NCBI RefSeq assembly: GCF_029227915.1
Contig: NC_079889.1
Coordinates: 10,664,001-10,728,000 of the forward strand
Direction of reading: 5' to 3'
DNA length: 64,000 nucleotides
Origin: Hydractinia symbiolongicarpus
Taxonomy: Eukaryota; Cnidaria; Hydrozoa; Anthoathecata; Hydractiniidae
Part shown: positions 31,201 through 43,400 of the stretch, piece by piece
Numbering within the stretch: the first letter of the stretch is position 1
How the letters are laid out: each line of letters begins with the position of its first letter
Position numbers and translations under genes: made by a program
Notes under the pieces: generated by a model
The model's input: the letters and a program-made list of their open reading frames with translations, nothing else
What the model was told of the DNA's origin: nothing
Databases searched by the model: none

Positions 31201-34200
31201 TTAACAAAGTAAGATATGCTGTTCCGTTCTGATATTTGGATTTATATGGTTGGTTTAACTGACTGGATTACAAACTCGACATGTCAGGGGGTTTATACAG
31301 AAGATATCGATAGCTAAGATAGCTAAGTTAACATTTCATCTAAAATCAATAATTTAATTTAACATCCTGTGTTTTAAATAAATTTAATTTTGCAGCAATT
31401 GGAAACTTTACGTGAATGGCTATCCATCCATTGATCTTGAAATAAAATACTGTTTACTGTTACCTCAAATGATTTTGAAATTTGACAAAAATTTGTGACT
31501 TTTAGATCATCGGATCGATTCAAAGACAGATATTTCAACCTGTACATACCTATATTTATTGACGGGTGGATTCCACCTGAGATTGTAGCCAATGAGAAAC
31601 AAGGAGCAGCTGCCAAATCAACAGCTGTCATGGTAGCAAGAATGCAGGTATGTCCCTATGTAATTTTGACTCAATTTTCATTATTTGCACAGCTGCATGT
31701 ACCATTTCTAGTTTTGATTGGTGAGGTGCCACGTTTGCTTCTTGGAATAGCTATAACTTTATATTCAAAGTAAAGGGACGGCAAAAACAAGAACCTAATG
31801 GACTTCCCTTTTAATTTTTCTTCAATTTAGAAAAAATATCTAACCATAGCACTAAGGGAAAGATATTACTATTGACATTATAAACAGTCCAAATGAAAGT
31901 TTTTAGGCTTTGTGTTGCTTATATCTCTTTCCTTTATTTGTATACTCTAATTCCTCGAAAAATTTTTCAAGAGATGTTTTAGCACTGGGTTTTAGCATTT
32001 ATTAGGTACTGAGAATTGATGTTTGTTCAGTATGAGATACTCTACTGAGGAAATGCAGTACTCTAGTTTTCGTCATGGCATGAATAACATTGTTTTGTTA
32101 TGTTTTGTATTTTCATGTTCTTACCTCTCGTGTGTTTCGCACAAAAGAGCACCTACTGACTCGGATGAATGAGACTAACAACAACAATTGTTTAACAAAT
32201 TTGAATGAGCGAGACTAACACGAAGACAAAGAAGATCTGTGTTAAGATGCTTCCAGAAAGCATGATAACAAAGAATAACTCATAATGAAAGTTCCTTTGA
32301 AAGAAAGTATTGAGTAGAATAATAATAATAATTAACTTTTTTCGCAGCTCGAGTTACTTTTCATCTGAATGTTGGTTTTGTCTCCAGGTTTTTTCTCTTT
32401 AGAAGCGTTTATCAAATTTAGTTGCACTCAAAAAGACTACTTTTAGGAATTGTATTTGACATTTTTTATAATTAAACATCTGGAATGACTGTCTTTCAGA
32501 GGAACTTTTTATTTATAACAAATTTCTATTATTTTTAATAAATATTAATTTATATATAACTAATTAAAATGATTATTAACATTAAATGTTGCACAAAGCA
32601 CTGTCTGCTGTCATACATTGCACTTGTCACGATGTCCATGTCATCTCTTACTGTCACATGATTTGTTACATGGTGTTATACATGGTGTTATAACCTGACT
32701 AACAACTTTTAATAATATGCACCCATTTGCACAATTATTCTGTGTCACTTGTTGCATTGTTGTTTCTTGTTTTTGTATTATTCCTACTGTTGTTGTTATG
32801 TTTTTGTTATTGTTGATATTGTTGTACTATTTGGGGTGTTTGTATGTTGTTGTTCTTGTTGTTTCTATCAATGTTGTTTTATTGTTCAGGGTTCGAACAA
32901 GTCGAGATAACTAGCAAATCTCCTCAATTTTAAAAAGCCTCCTCAGATCACCTCTAAACCTTTCTCAGATCTCTTCAGTTTTTAAAAGTGCGAAAAATGT
33001 TACATCTGGCAGCAGTGATTTGTTCTTCACTTATGACATCCACCTTTAAAGCATTCTAAATTTTGCTCCAAAACAATTCCGCCATCTTCTCCAAAAAAGA
33101 TTGCTGCAGGAAGAGTGGCAACCATATAGCCATTTTTTCTATTACTATGGTCAAGAACTCAGCAAAGTTATTCTGTGTAATTTTTGTCATCATCATAGAA
33201 AAATGGAATTCGATTCTTAGTTTAAATTCAAGAAAAATTTCTCGACCTGTTAAACATTTTTACCTGATAGCATGAAGAAAAAGTATTTCTTTCAGATTGA
33301 CTAATCAAAGTATTGCAATACACTCAATTTCTCAAAGTCAAGTATGGCATGTCAACAGTTGTTGTTTTTAACCATATGCTATAATTTGCAATACAAACAA
33401 GATTAACCTTTAAAAACCTTCAATTCCCACTGGTAAGGTTTCCTTACTGCTAAAAAACTTTTTTTTCGTGTTCTGCTTATTTCTCTTAATTTTTCCCATT
33501 AGACAATACATTTTAAAAGTATGTGCTGTCAGCCTTATGTTAAAAAAAATTGTTAAAAAACTGAACAGTTTTTAGCAGAACCTGATTCATTGCCACTAAC
33601 ATATATTACTTATTGGTAAACTTGGTTTATCAAAGAAAGGGAAAACTGCTTTTACTGTTTTTACTGTGCTACATTATACATTGTATTGCAACTTACTTAA
33701 AAGTAAAAAGCTGAGTTATAGAAAAGGAACATCTGGATAACTTATAGACTTTATGTAAGTGTAAGCTAAAACTGACCAAGGCATTCCAACACAACAACAG
33801 TGTTCACCTTAAATCAAAGCTGACTGATGATAAAAATCAATTGTGTTTTGATGTGATTCTCTTTTGGTACATTTTTACATACTGGACATATAATGATTTG
33901 ATTTCAACAATGTAAACTCATCAATTATTCCCTAAAGGAGTCTTTCCTTTATCTTTTCTATTTTTTTGTGGTTTGCTTTCCAATCCTGATCACGCGACCC
34001 ATGCATGTTTATATATGTGTCAATTTGATCAACTTGTTTTGATTTACATATCAATTTCATAAACAAGAATGCGAACAATAAGTATCTTTATAAAATGATG
34101 AAAAAATTACCAAAAAAAATAATACACACCATGTGAATTGAAAATCCAGCTATTTTCAATTCTTTGTGATTTAAGGAAAAGTTAATGTCTTGGCAAAGTG

Positions 34201-37200
34201 TGCAACTTATATCATAATTATGTTTGCCTCTAAACAAAAAATAATAGTGACGAACTATGCCCAATGTTTTTAATTCGTCTGTACAGTTGACTCTCCCTAA
34301 GGGGGTGTTCATATGGAGAAATAACAACCTGTCAAACCAGGTTGCCCCTGTTGTCCGAGCTCCTGCCTTAGTGGTATTTTTCTTGTAAAAAATGCTTTGC
34401 ATCCATAAGTAAAAAAATGCTTGCCTAACTGAGATCTTGGCATACTGGTACCAGGATCACGGTTAAGTGGACTGTTTTTACCATATGATCGCAATTTCTG
34501 AATTCAGCCTGGTTAGTCGGGCTGAATTCAGAATGTTTGCTCCGTGAAAAACTTTAAGCTTTCTAAATTTGCACAAGTTCATTATAAATGCTATAATTTC
34601 GCTTTTAGGTTTCTACAATAAAAAGCTTATATTTAAGAGTTTGTATGTGTGATTAAAAGATATGCTTTTTAACTCAAAAAGGGATGATGAACTATGAAAC
34701 AAGGTACAAAAACTGCTCTGTATACATCTTTTGATGGATGATCGCAATGAACACAGAACATTTTCACATGTGCACAGCATGTATTGGTATTGCTATTTGA
34801 CTTGAATATCACTTCTAATGGAAAAAGTTGGAGGAGGGGGGTGGAGGGGGTGAGGTAAAGCTACGGGCTCTGCCCCGGGGCTATTGTTATTTGTGATGTG
34901 TTTTTTTGTTTTGTTTTTTTGATGTTCTTGTTTTTAATGTTGGTCTTGTTTGTTTTTATTTTTTGTTGATGTTTTCAATGTTTTTGTTGTTGTTTTTGTT
35001 AATATTGTTTAATGCTGTTGTTGTTTTTTGTTGACATTCTAAGGTTGTTGTTGTTGTTGTTTTGTTGTATATATGCGTGCATCTTTGTCAACATAAAAAT
35101 TGTGCATGCATTTCCTTTCTCTTCACACGCGATTCCTCTTCACAATCCCTGATTTCATATTCAGTGAACATACGTGCATATATAAAGCTTCACATATTTC
35201 ATTTCTGTATTCATTCCTATGTACTTGAAAACCATCGAGTTTGCTTTTTATTTTTTATCATATGCATAAAAGAATTGCATATACAATGCAGGGATGCCTA
35301 CCATATTCGTATCCTATATTCTTACATCTACCTAATACATCACATATTATGTCATATGTTTCTCAATCATCATGTAAAATAAACACCGTATTGAACACTC
35401 ATCACCATGCACAGGGCCGCAAAACATCCGCACAAGCAGCTTACACCAAATCCACTGTCATATTAGCAGCCATGAAATTCAAACAGCTGGGACAGCAAGC
35501 TCGTGAGAAAAGACAGAACATGTCTCGATCGACCAGCAGCAGTGGCATTTTGCAGTATGATCTATTTTTTATTTTGTTTTTGTTTTATATATAACCAGTT
35601 ATTTTTTTAAAAAATCTTGACAGTAAAGTTTTAAAGTTTGCAAGTGTAATTTGTGCTTGCTGTTAAAATCTATAAAATCTAAATTAGTGAAAATGGTAAA
35701 AACCGCAAAAATAATAATCAAAATAAATTATAAACATATGAAGTGATAAATATTGAAACAATAAATATTGAATAAATGAACGAATGGATAAATGAATGAA
35801 TAAATGAATGAATGAACGAATGGATAAATGCATAAATTTTGTGTGAATTATTGAATAAAACAGTAGCCAAAAAACACAGTAGAAAATTGCTTCTTTAAAT
35901 GCGAAACCATGAGGGTGAACATTCATACAAAGTTTTTTATGAATGTGTTCATTTCTCTCCCTCTCTCTTTCTCACACTTTGACGAGCAGAAAACAAATGG
36001 ATATGACCACATCGACTCAACTTCTATTCCATCACCACAACCTCCCAAGACGCCCACAACACCGACCCAAATGACGCAGCAATATTTGTTAGTAAATATA
36101 TTTTTATTCTGATTTCTAAAAATTAGGTGAATTAAACAATAATTTTTTGTTAAACACTAGTTAGCATGATATATTTGATTTTAGCAACAGGTAAGAATAT
36201 CTTTAATTCATAGCAAAGAGGTTAATATCGTCCCAAGAGAATTGGGAATTAATAAATGGATACTATTACCAATAATTCTCCTAAATGATTGGTTATTTTG
36301 GATAGTTGGTTCTCTTGCATGATTGGTCCATTTTTATCTCCACAACAGTCACAGTAAATCTAATTTTGTCTTGTTACAACGCGTTCTAAAATTTTAATTT
36401 GAAGCCAGGACTGGAATAAAAAGAACCAATCATGTAATTCAGCCAATGATGTTACACTTCCACAACATTGAACCAATCAGATTTTATAACCATAATGTGC
36501 AGATTTCCAACTTCATTTAACAATAAACATTTTCAGCTCCTAGTTAATCGTAGAATAAAATTTGCTTTTATGTTAAATTATAAACCTCAGGACTCAAACT
36601 TTGTTTAACTGCCTCAAGAATTTTAAAGTACATGTATTTTTAAGAAACACATATTCTTTCAATCAACATCTGATACTACCATTTTTAAAATTTAACTAAG
36701 CATGTAAATCAAAAACTACACTCCGCCCCTTACAATACAACCCCTATTACACCCTCCTTCACAGCTAATAAATTTGTGGCATGTTTTCAGAGTAAACACA
36801 GCAGATATTCATAACCATCATCTCCACCAAAGAAACAACAGTATAGACAGCAAACCACAATATCGATTGGTTGGTATTGTGGTCTACGACTACCTGGCAC
36901 ATAACAACAAAGAACTCACCATACGTGCAGGAGAGAAAGTGCACGTAAGTGAAACATTGCATCGGGGTGACAGTTATGAAAGAGTCCCTAATTTTTAGTA
37001 ATGTTCTAGAATTTAGTTGTTGTTTCTACCTGGTCTTTTTGCCGGTGAGTGGAAAAAGACATCAGTAGGGTATTTCCCTGCATTTTTGCTGTCGATGTAC
37101 TTTTTGACGCATGGGATCTTTGCTTTTTTTTACCAAAAGCTTCTTACAATTTCAGATGTTTTAAAAATGTTTCAAAATGTTGCTGTTAACTCACTGTTCC

Positions 37201-37427
37201 TGTTTTAGATTCTTGACAATTCACGAAGATGGTGGCTAGTTCGTAATGGTCACGGTGAACAAGGCTACGTACCTTCAACTGTGTTGGAGATTCCTGCCAC
37301 AGGTATTTTTATCTTATCGTATCTTTCCAAAATTATAATTCTGTTTTCGCAATCTAAACCACTCCATGGCTTCCAGTTTCCACATATTTTCTATGTTAAT
37401 CTTGTACTGTGTATATTATGTTGTTAC

Positions 37428-37470
<43 letters not shown>

Positions 37471-40400
37471 GCTGTGTTGTTGTTTTAAAGTTTTGTCTGT
37501 TGTATTGGAAGTATTTTGGTATGTAAGTTTTTCTGATCATACTTAAAATGGAGAACTCTTCATATCATTTTAAATGCTAACTTTAACTGATCACGCATTT
37601 GAATTGGTTTTGACAGCACTTCATAAAAATGGCGATAATCACTGCTTCAATTTTTTAAAAACTATTTGTTTACATTCAGATTCTGGTAATAGTTCGCCGA
37701 TTAATGATATCCATGGTTTCACGCAAACAAATGGCGGTGTAGTAATGAATGGAAACAGTGGCATGGTAAGTGTAACCTTCAGTGTGGACGATCGATTAAC
37801 TTTGGTGTGAATAACGGAACGACACCTTGTGTTTTACCTGCTTTGATTGGGATCCGTTTTTGTTTCTACAGTGTGTCTTCTCTCACTATCCGTTTTTGTT
37901 TCTACAGTGTGTCTTCCCTCACCATCCGTTTTGTTTCTACAGGGTGTCTTCCCTCACCATCCGTTTTGTTTCTACAGGGTGTCTTCCCTCACCATGAAAA
38001 CCTTATCAAAACTTGAGCGGAAAATAGATGATCTTGAAAACATATATGTGTCATGCTAGAGAAAAATATTAATAACCTTGAAATATTTTTGAAAAAGGTT
38101 GTTGTAACTAGGGGTTTTCTTGTTTGTTTTTAAAACCTTTAAATGTTGCGAACATTTTGCTTAGAAAACTTGAAATATGGCGAAATTATGCAAAAAAATA
38201 ACTTCAAACAAAATACAAACAAAGAAAGTGTTGGAAGACGCCATGTGATATTTTTACAGCGGACTTAAAATCTTTGGTTATTTGGCCAGATTCAAACCCT
38301 CAAAATGTTGCTGACGTTAACATGACCTTTTTTCAAATTCCAGGCTTTTGTGGGCCTTGACTGGATTACAATGTAAATCGGACGCGTTTCAAAGTGCAAA
38401 TAGCGCAGTTTAAATACTGCCTATCTAACATACGCATTTGCAAATGTAGCACATTCTCAGCCTGTGGAGAATTCATGAGTTATGATTTTTGCCAACTCTG
38501 CACAATGGTTGAAAAAGTGCCTTTGTCTCAAAACTTTGGTGGTGGAGTTGTAGATAAGAAGTACTTGTAAACTAATGTTCAAAACGTTATGTAAAACTAC
38601 ATATGCAACACCTCAATACATATCAGCTAGCTGTAATAGAGTTTGTTAGGAAATGAAGCCATCATAATATTTCTCAGCCATGCTTCTTCAAAAAAATTCG
38701 GGTAAAAAGACTGCAGTACATAAAGGTGTATTGTCAATGATAATAATAGAAATTTCGTGCTTTCATTATGATAACATATAACAAGAATTATTTTTATATT
38801 TATTTATTTTTTTTTTACATATTAAACAGGCTAATGGTCATATTCATCACCAAACACAAACATCCTCCGTCCCATATTCACCCAAATTTGACAGCAACCA
38901 AAATTACGTCAACGATAACTCCCTGACACAACATCACCAACAGCAACAACAACCGCAACAAACCACCACTCCGGTCATAATATCAGTGCGGTTACCGGAC
39001 GGAAGTAACGTCCAATCAAATATAGATGGTACACACATTATAGCCACGCCGGCGGGTATGAACACTTCTACTCAAGCATTAGGAACTTCTCCTCAAGGAA
39101 TGGGTACATCCACTCAAGGAATAGGTACGTCCACTCAAGGAATGGGTACATCCACTCAAGAAATGGGCACTTCTGCTCATAGAATCGGTACATCTAATCA
39201 AAGCATTGGTGTATATTCTACTCAAGGAATAAGCACAAGTGTACAGACAGTTAATACAAACGGTATGCAGAACAGCAGTGGAAAAGAGTCTCCTGCATAT
39301 GCGGTCGTCAAAAAGAAGCCAGTTTCTGCTCAAACATCGAATGGTTTTAGTAGCAGAAATTACCAGAAGACAACTGTTGTCACACAGACGCAGACAGCAT
39401 CCCAGAACAGGATGTCACCACCGAAAACCGCAGCGGTGCCTCCTCCACCCGCTCCGCCGCCACCACCCGTACCACCGCCAGTATCGCCAAAACCGCAGTC
39501 ATTTATTGTGTCGAAAGAAGCTAATCGTAAGTTTGTCTTCTTTAACCTTTTTTCGTTAATTCTTGCAGGTACCGATATTCATTTAAGAAATTTGCGAGTA
39601 AATTAGAACGCAATTTTTACCTACGAATTTTAATTGCAACCAATCATCCACAAAAAGGACTAGCCGTAAATTTTTTTTTTGTCGACCCGCATAATTATCA
39701 GCCTGAGAAAATAAGTTACTATTAGGGTCCCGAAAAAGTTAGTTATGAAATTGCATTGATTGATTTATTTAAGGAATCTTGTAGCAGATTCTGTTTGTGT
39801 GGAGTTTCATTTGTTTAATTTATATTGCAGTCGAATGTCGAGAGCAGACACCTCTCATTAACACTCATTAACTCTAAAGAGTTAATTCTTCGAACTAAAG
39901 GACAAAAATTGGGTGCACTGATAAAACCATGGGGAAATTCTTATAAAATACTCTGAAATATCTAATTACCCATATAATTTTGCTACAGGAAGTTCCTATT
40001 TTTCGTATGACTTGTTACATCAGCATTGCACTCAACTACTTTTGCCATCCAAATGATCCTCTCGAAATAGTAGTCGGTGACATTGCAGAAAGAAAATAAT
40101 TGCACTAAAGTTGTCAAAAATAGAGTGTTGACTGTATCTTAAATGTGTGCATGTTAACAATAGAGATTTTCATTTCTCTCTTTTTTTAGTTGGATCTGTT
40201 CTAGTTGGATCTGTTCCTGAACCTAACTCTAACTGTAAGTATTTTAGAAATTTCTGATTAATATTCTTTCTTATTTTGCGTATGTTCTTCTAAGCGGGTT
40301 ATGTGAGTTGAAGTCATTTAAAGATTGCTACACAGCATCAAAACAACTTATATTGACGCGCGTATCCTAATCAGAAAATATATCTATTAACTCGAATTGG

Positions 40401-43400
40401 ATTTCTATGTATTCTAAAATATATTTACCTTGTTTAGTCAACTTTTCTTACCTTGTTTAGCCAACTTTAACTACGAACCAAAAGGAGGAGACTTACAAAG
40501 CGAACTGAAGAACAGACTGTCTTTATCACTCAACCCTGTCGAAGTGCAACAGTCGCAAGAGAAAGTTCCAAACATTGATGCTGGTATATTTGTCTTTGTT
40601 GTTATTGTTTTTTATACCGCTATTGAAAGTTTGTTATGCTACCATTTTGTCTCTCGTTTCAGTGGATTCACAGACTTCTTTTTGTTTACATTTGCAATTT
40701 CCCACACCGTTTCTAAGTTGGTTTTCTTTGTTACAAAAAAAGAACTTCTATCTCATTCGAATGACATGTCTCTCGTTTTAGTGGATGTCTTTATTCCGTT
40801 GTATAAAAGTTCGACAGCTGATGACGTCAGCAGATGGTTGTTTAAACTTGGATTCAGTGAGAGGTGAGGTGAATTTGAAACATGTCAGTGGAAGCTGCTA
40901 TCAAACATTTGCTATATATAGTCTCAATACTTCGCGAGAATTAATTTTCGCGAATAGAGAGTTTTCCCAATATATTTGGCGGGAACTAATACTGGCGAAA
41001 TTCAGTTCTCGCGGAAATTACTTCCCTTAAAGCATTTCCATATTGACGAAACACCTGATCAAGACACAATCGAGAATTATAAAAAGTCAAAAATAAATTC
41101 GTTCTGTTTCCCTATAAACTTTAATGGGGGTGAATTTTACAAATATTGGCCAATTTGCTGAGTTTTATGTTGCAAAATTTTTTAACAACACCGATTCATG
41201 AAAACTTGGGAACGCGAAAAAAATTTTGTTCTATTAACTTATCTTTGTGAAAAAGATCCTAACCAAGTATGATCTATTTCACTTTCAATTTTATGCTTTG
41301 ATAAGAAAAGAATGTTTTCACTCTCAACCGTTGAAATTTTTAAGTGTAATTTATGGCGATTTTCCAAAATTGATGCTCACGAATTTTTTTTTCGCAGAGC
41401 CTTCCAAAAAATGGTTTGTCCGTAAAAGTAAATGTCTGCAAAGTTTTTGTACTTAAGTAATGAGGGAGTATTTAATGCAAATCTTTGAATCGAATTAAAA
41501 GTGAAATCAAATTCTGGAAATGAAGCGATCTCGTAATTCCTAAGTCTGAGTAATTTTTGTTGTAAACATTATTTCACAAACAACAGAGCTGGATAATTGT
41601 ACAAAATAAAACCTAAAAACCTTTTTATTTTAAGTTTAGATGCAATAAACACTTATTTTTATTTGCAGATCGATTGATATTTTGAAAGGGAAGACTGCGT
41701 TGGACTTGTTTAAGATCAACAAAGAAGATATGATCGATTTGTTGGGTAATGATGAAGGAATTCAACTTTACGAAGAGTTACAAGTACAGAACGGTGCTCA
41801 AAATGTAAGTTTGTTTCGCTATAAATTATAACCTTGAAATTAGACTAAAAGATCTTAAAAACCCGTAAATATCCATCATTCTCGAGATACCTTAAAAAAC
41901 TATTATTGTTTTTGCTTTGATTGCGCCTACGTGTCTTCTTTGGGTGATAAAAAATCGTGGAATATCAGCCAGGATCATCACAAAAAACCTAACCTTAAAA
42001 ACACTCTGAAATATGGAGACCTTTTAAAGGAAATTAAACAGTCATCTTGTAAATGTCAAAAATATAATGCTCGGTGGTGTAAAGATATAATTTTAGGGGA
42101 CGAAGTTACTCTAGCAGACATCATTCATAGCAGACATTATTTATAGCAGATATCGTCTACAAAGCCTCTATGTAGCTTTTCTATAACGCACGTCATTTTA
42201 TTGTGCCAATTATCATTACCCCTAAAACTGACCTCTTCATAGTGGATACGCCCAAATTTTGTTTTTTGGTCTCAATCAAAACAATAAAAATCTCACAGGA
42301 AGCAAAAAGTTTAAAGAATTAGATTGTCTTTGCTAGAAAATTTAAAATGTCAAAGTCTTACTTTTTTTAAAATAATAAAGCATACCAATTTGACTCCCGT
42401 ATACGTCTATCTGTCTGTCACGCAAAATGGTAACCGCAGTAGCGAGACACACGAAATGCGGTTGACTTCTACAAAGATGTTTCACTGTACCGCATGAGCT
42501 CAATTTAAAGTATTCACACCTTTTTCGGCATGTTAAAGCACTTGAACAAAAATCTCCCCGTTCAGGATTTCGAAAATGACACATGATTTTAAATGGTGTC
42601 TTGTATTTTCACCCATAATTTTCTTTTTTTTTTGTATTCTTCTATCCATATTTTGTTTTTTCTTCGTTTTGTTTACACATTTGTCTTTGGTCGTTTTAGC
42701 GTCATAAAACTCTCACAGAATTCCAGGTAAGGCTGGTAATTTTCATGTGCTGTATGTTACTAATCTGCGCCCTTCTTTGCAAATTACGCCCTTTTAAAAG
42801 TTGCCCCCTTTCTTTTCTAAGTCACACCAAGGGCGTTAAAAAAGTTATATATTTTTAGCGTGCTTTGGTGAGAAGATTGCAGAAGCGAGAACAGCAACAC
42901 GATATGGCACGGGTATGGACGATAAATTACGTAAACTGTGTGGTATTTCATTACTGTTGTATTCCCGCTGTTTTTACTTTGCTTTTTTTTGGTTTCTTTA
43001 TTTGTTTTATCTTCTCACGTTTCTACAGGCGCATCATCAGGGTCAAGATGCTAACTCAACAGCATCACCCTCGGACATGTTGAAGGTAAGAAGTAGCACA
43101 GTGTGTGTTTAATCTAAGTGTAAAGTGACTTTGTTTTAGCTATCTTTTCAAGGCATAAAGTGGCGCTACTTTGACATCTCTAAAATGCAAAATTTGAAGT
43201 AATGCATCTTTGTTTGAACCCTTCCCATGTTTTTCGCATACTGGCGCTCCATTCTAAATTTTTTTGATTAGCACCCCATGACTTTCCTTTCGTTCTTAGG
43301 ACGATTTATCTAAGGTGTTTGAAAATGATGGTGCCTCCGCTATAAGAAAGCAAAAAGAAGAACTTGAACGTTTAAAAAAGAATGCTAGAGAACCTGCCAA

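Noticed and set aside
39079-39559. Alternative-frame and antisense ORFs over EPS8 exon 23
   Set aside because: Shadows of the STQG repeat and poly-proline coding sequence, which is supported by phase and flanking exons.
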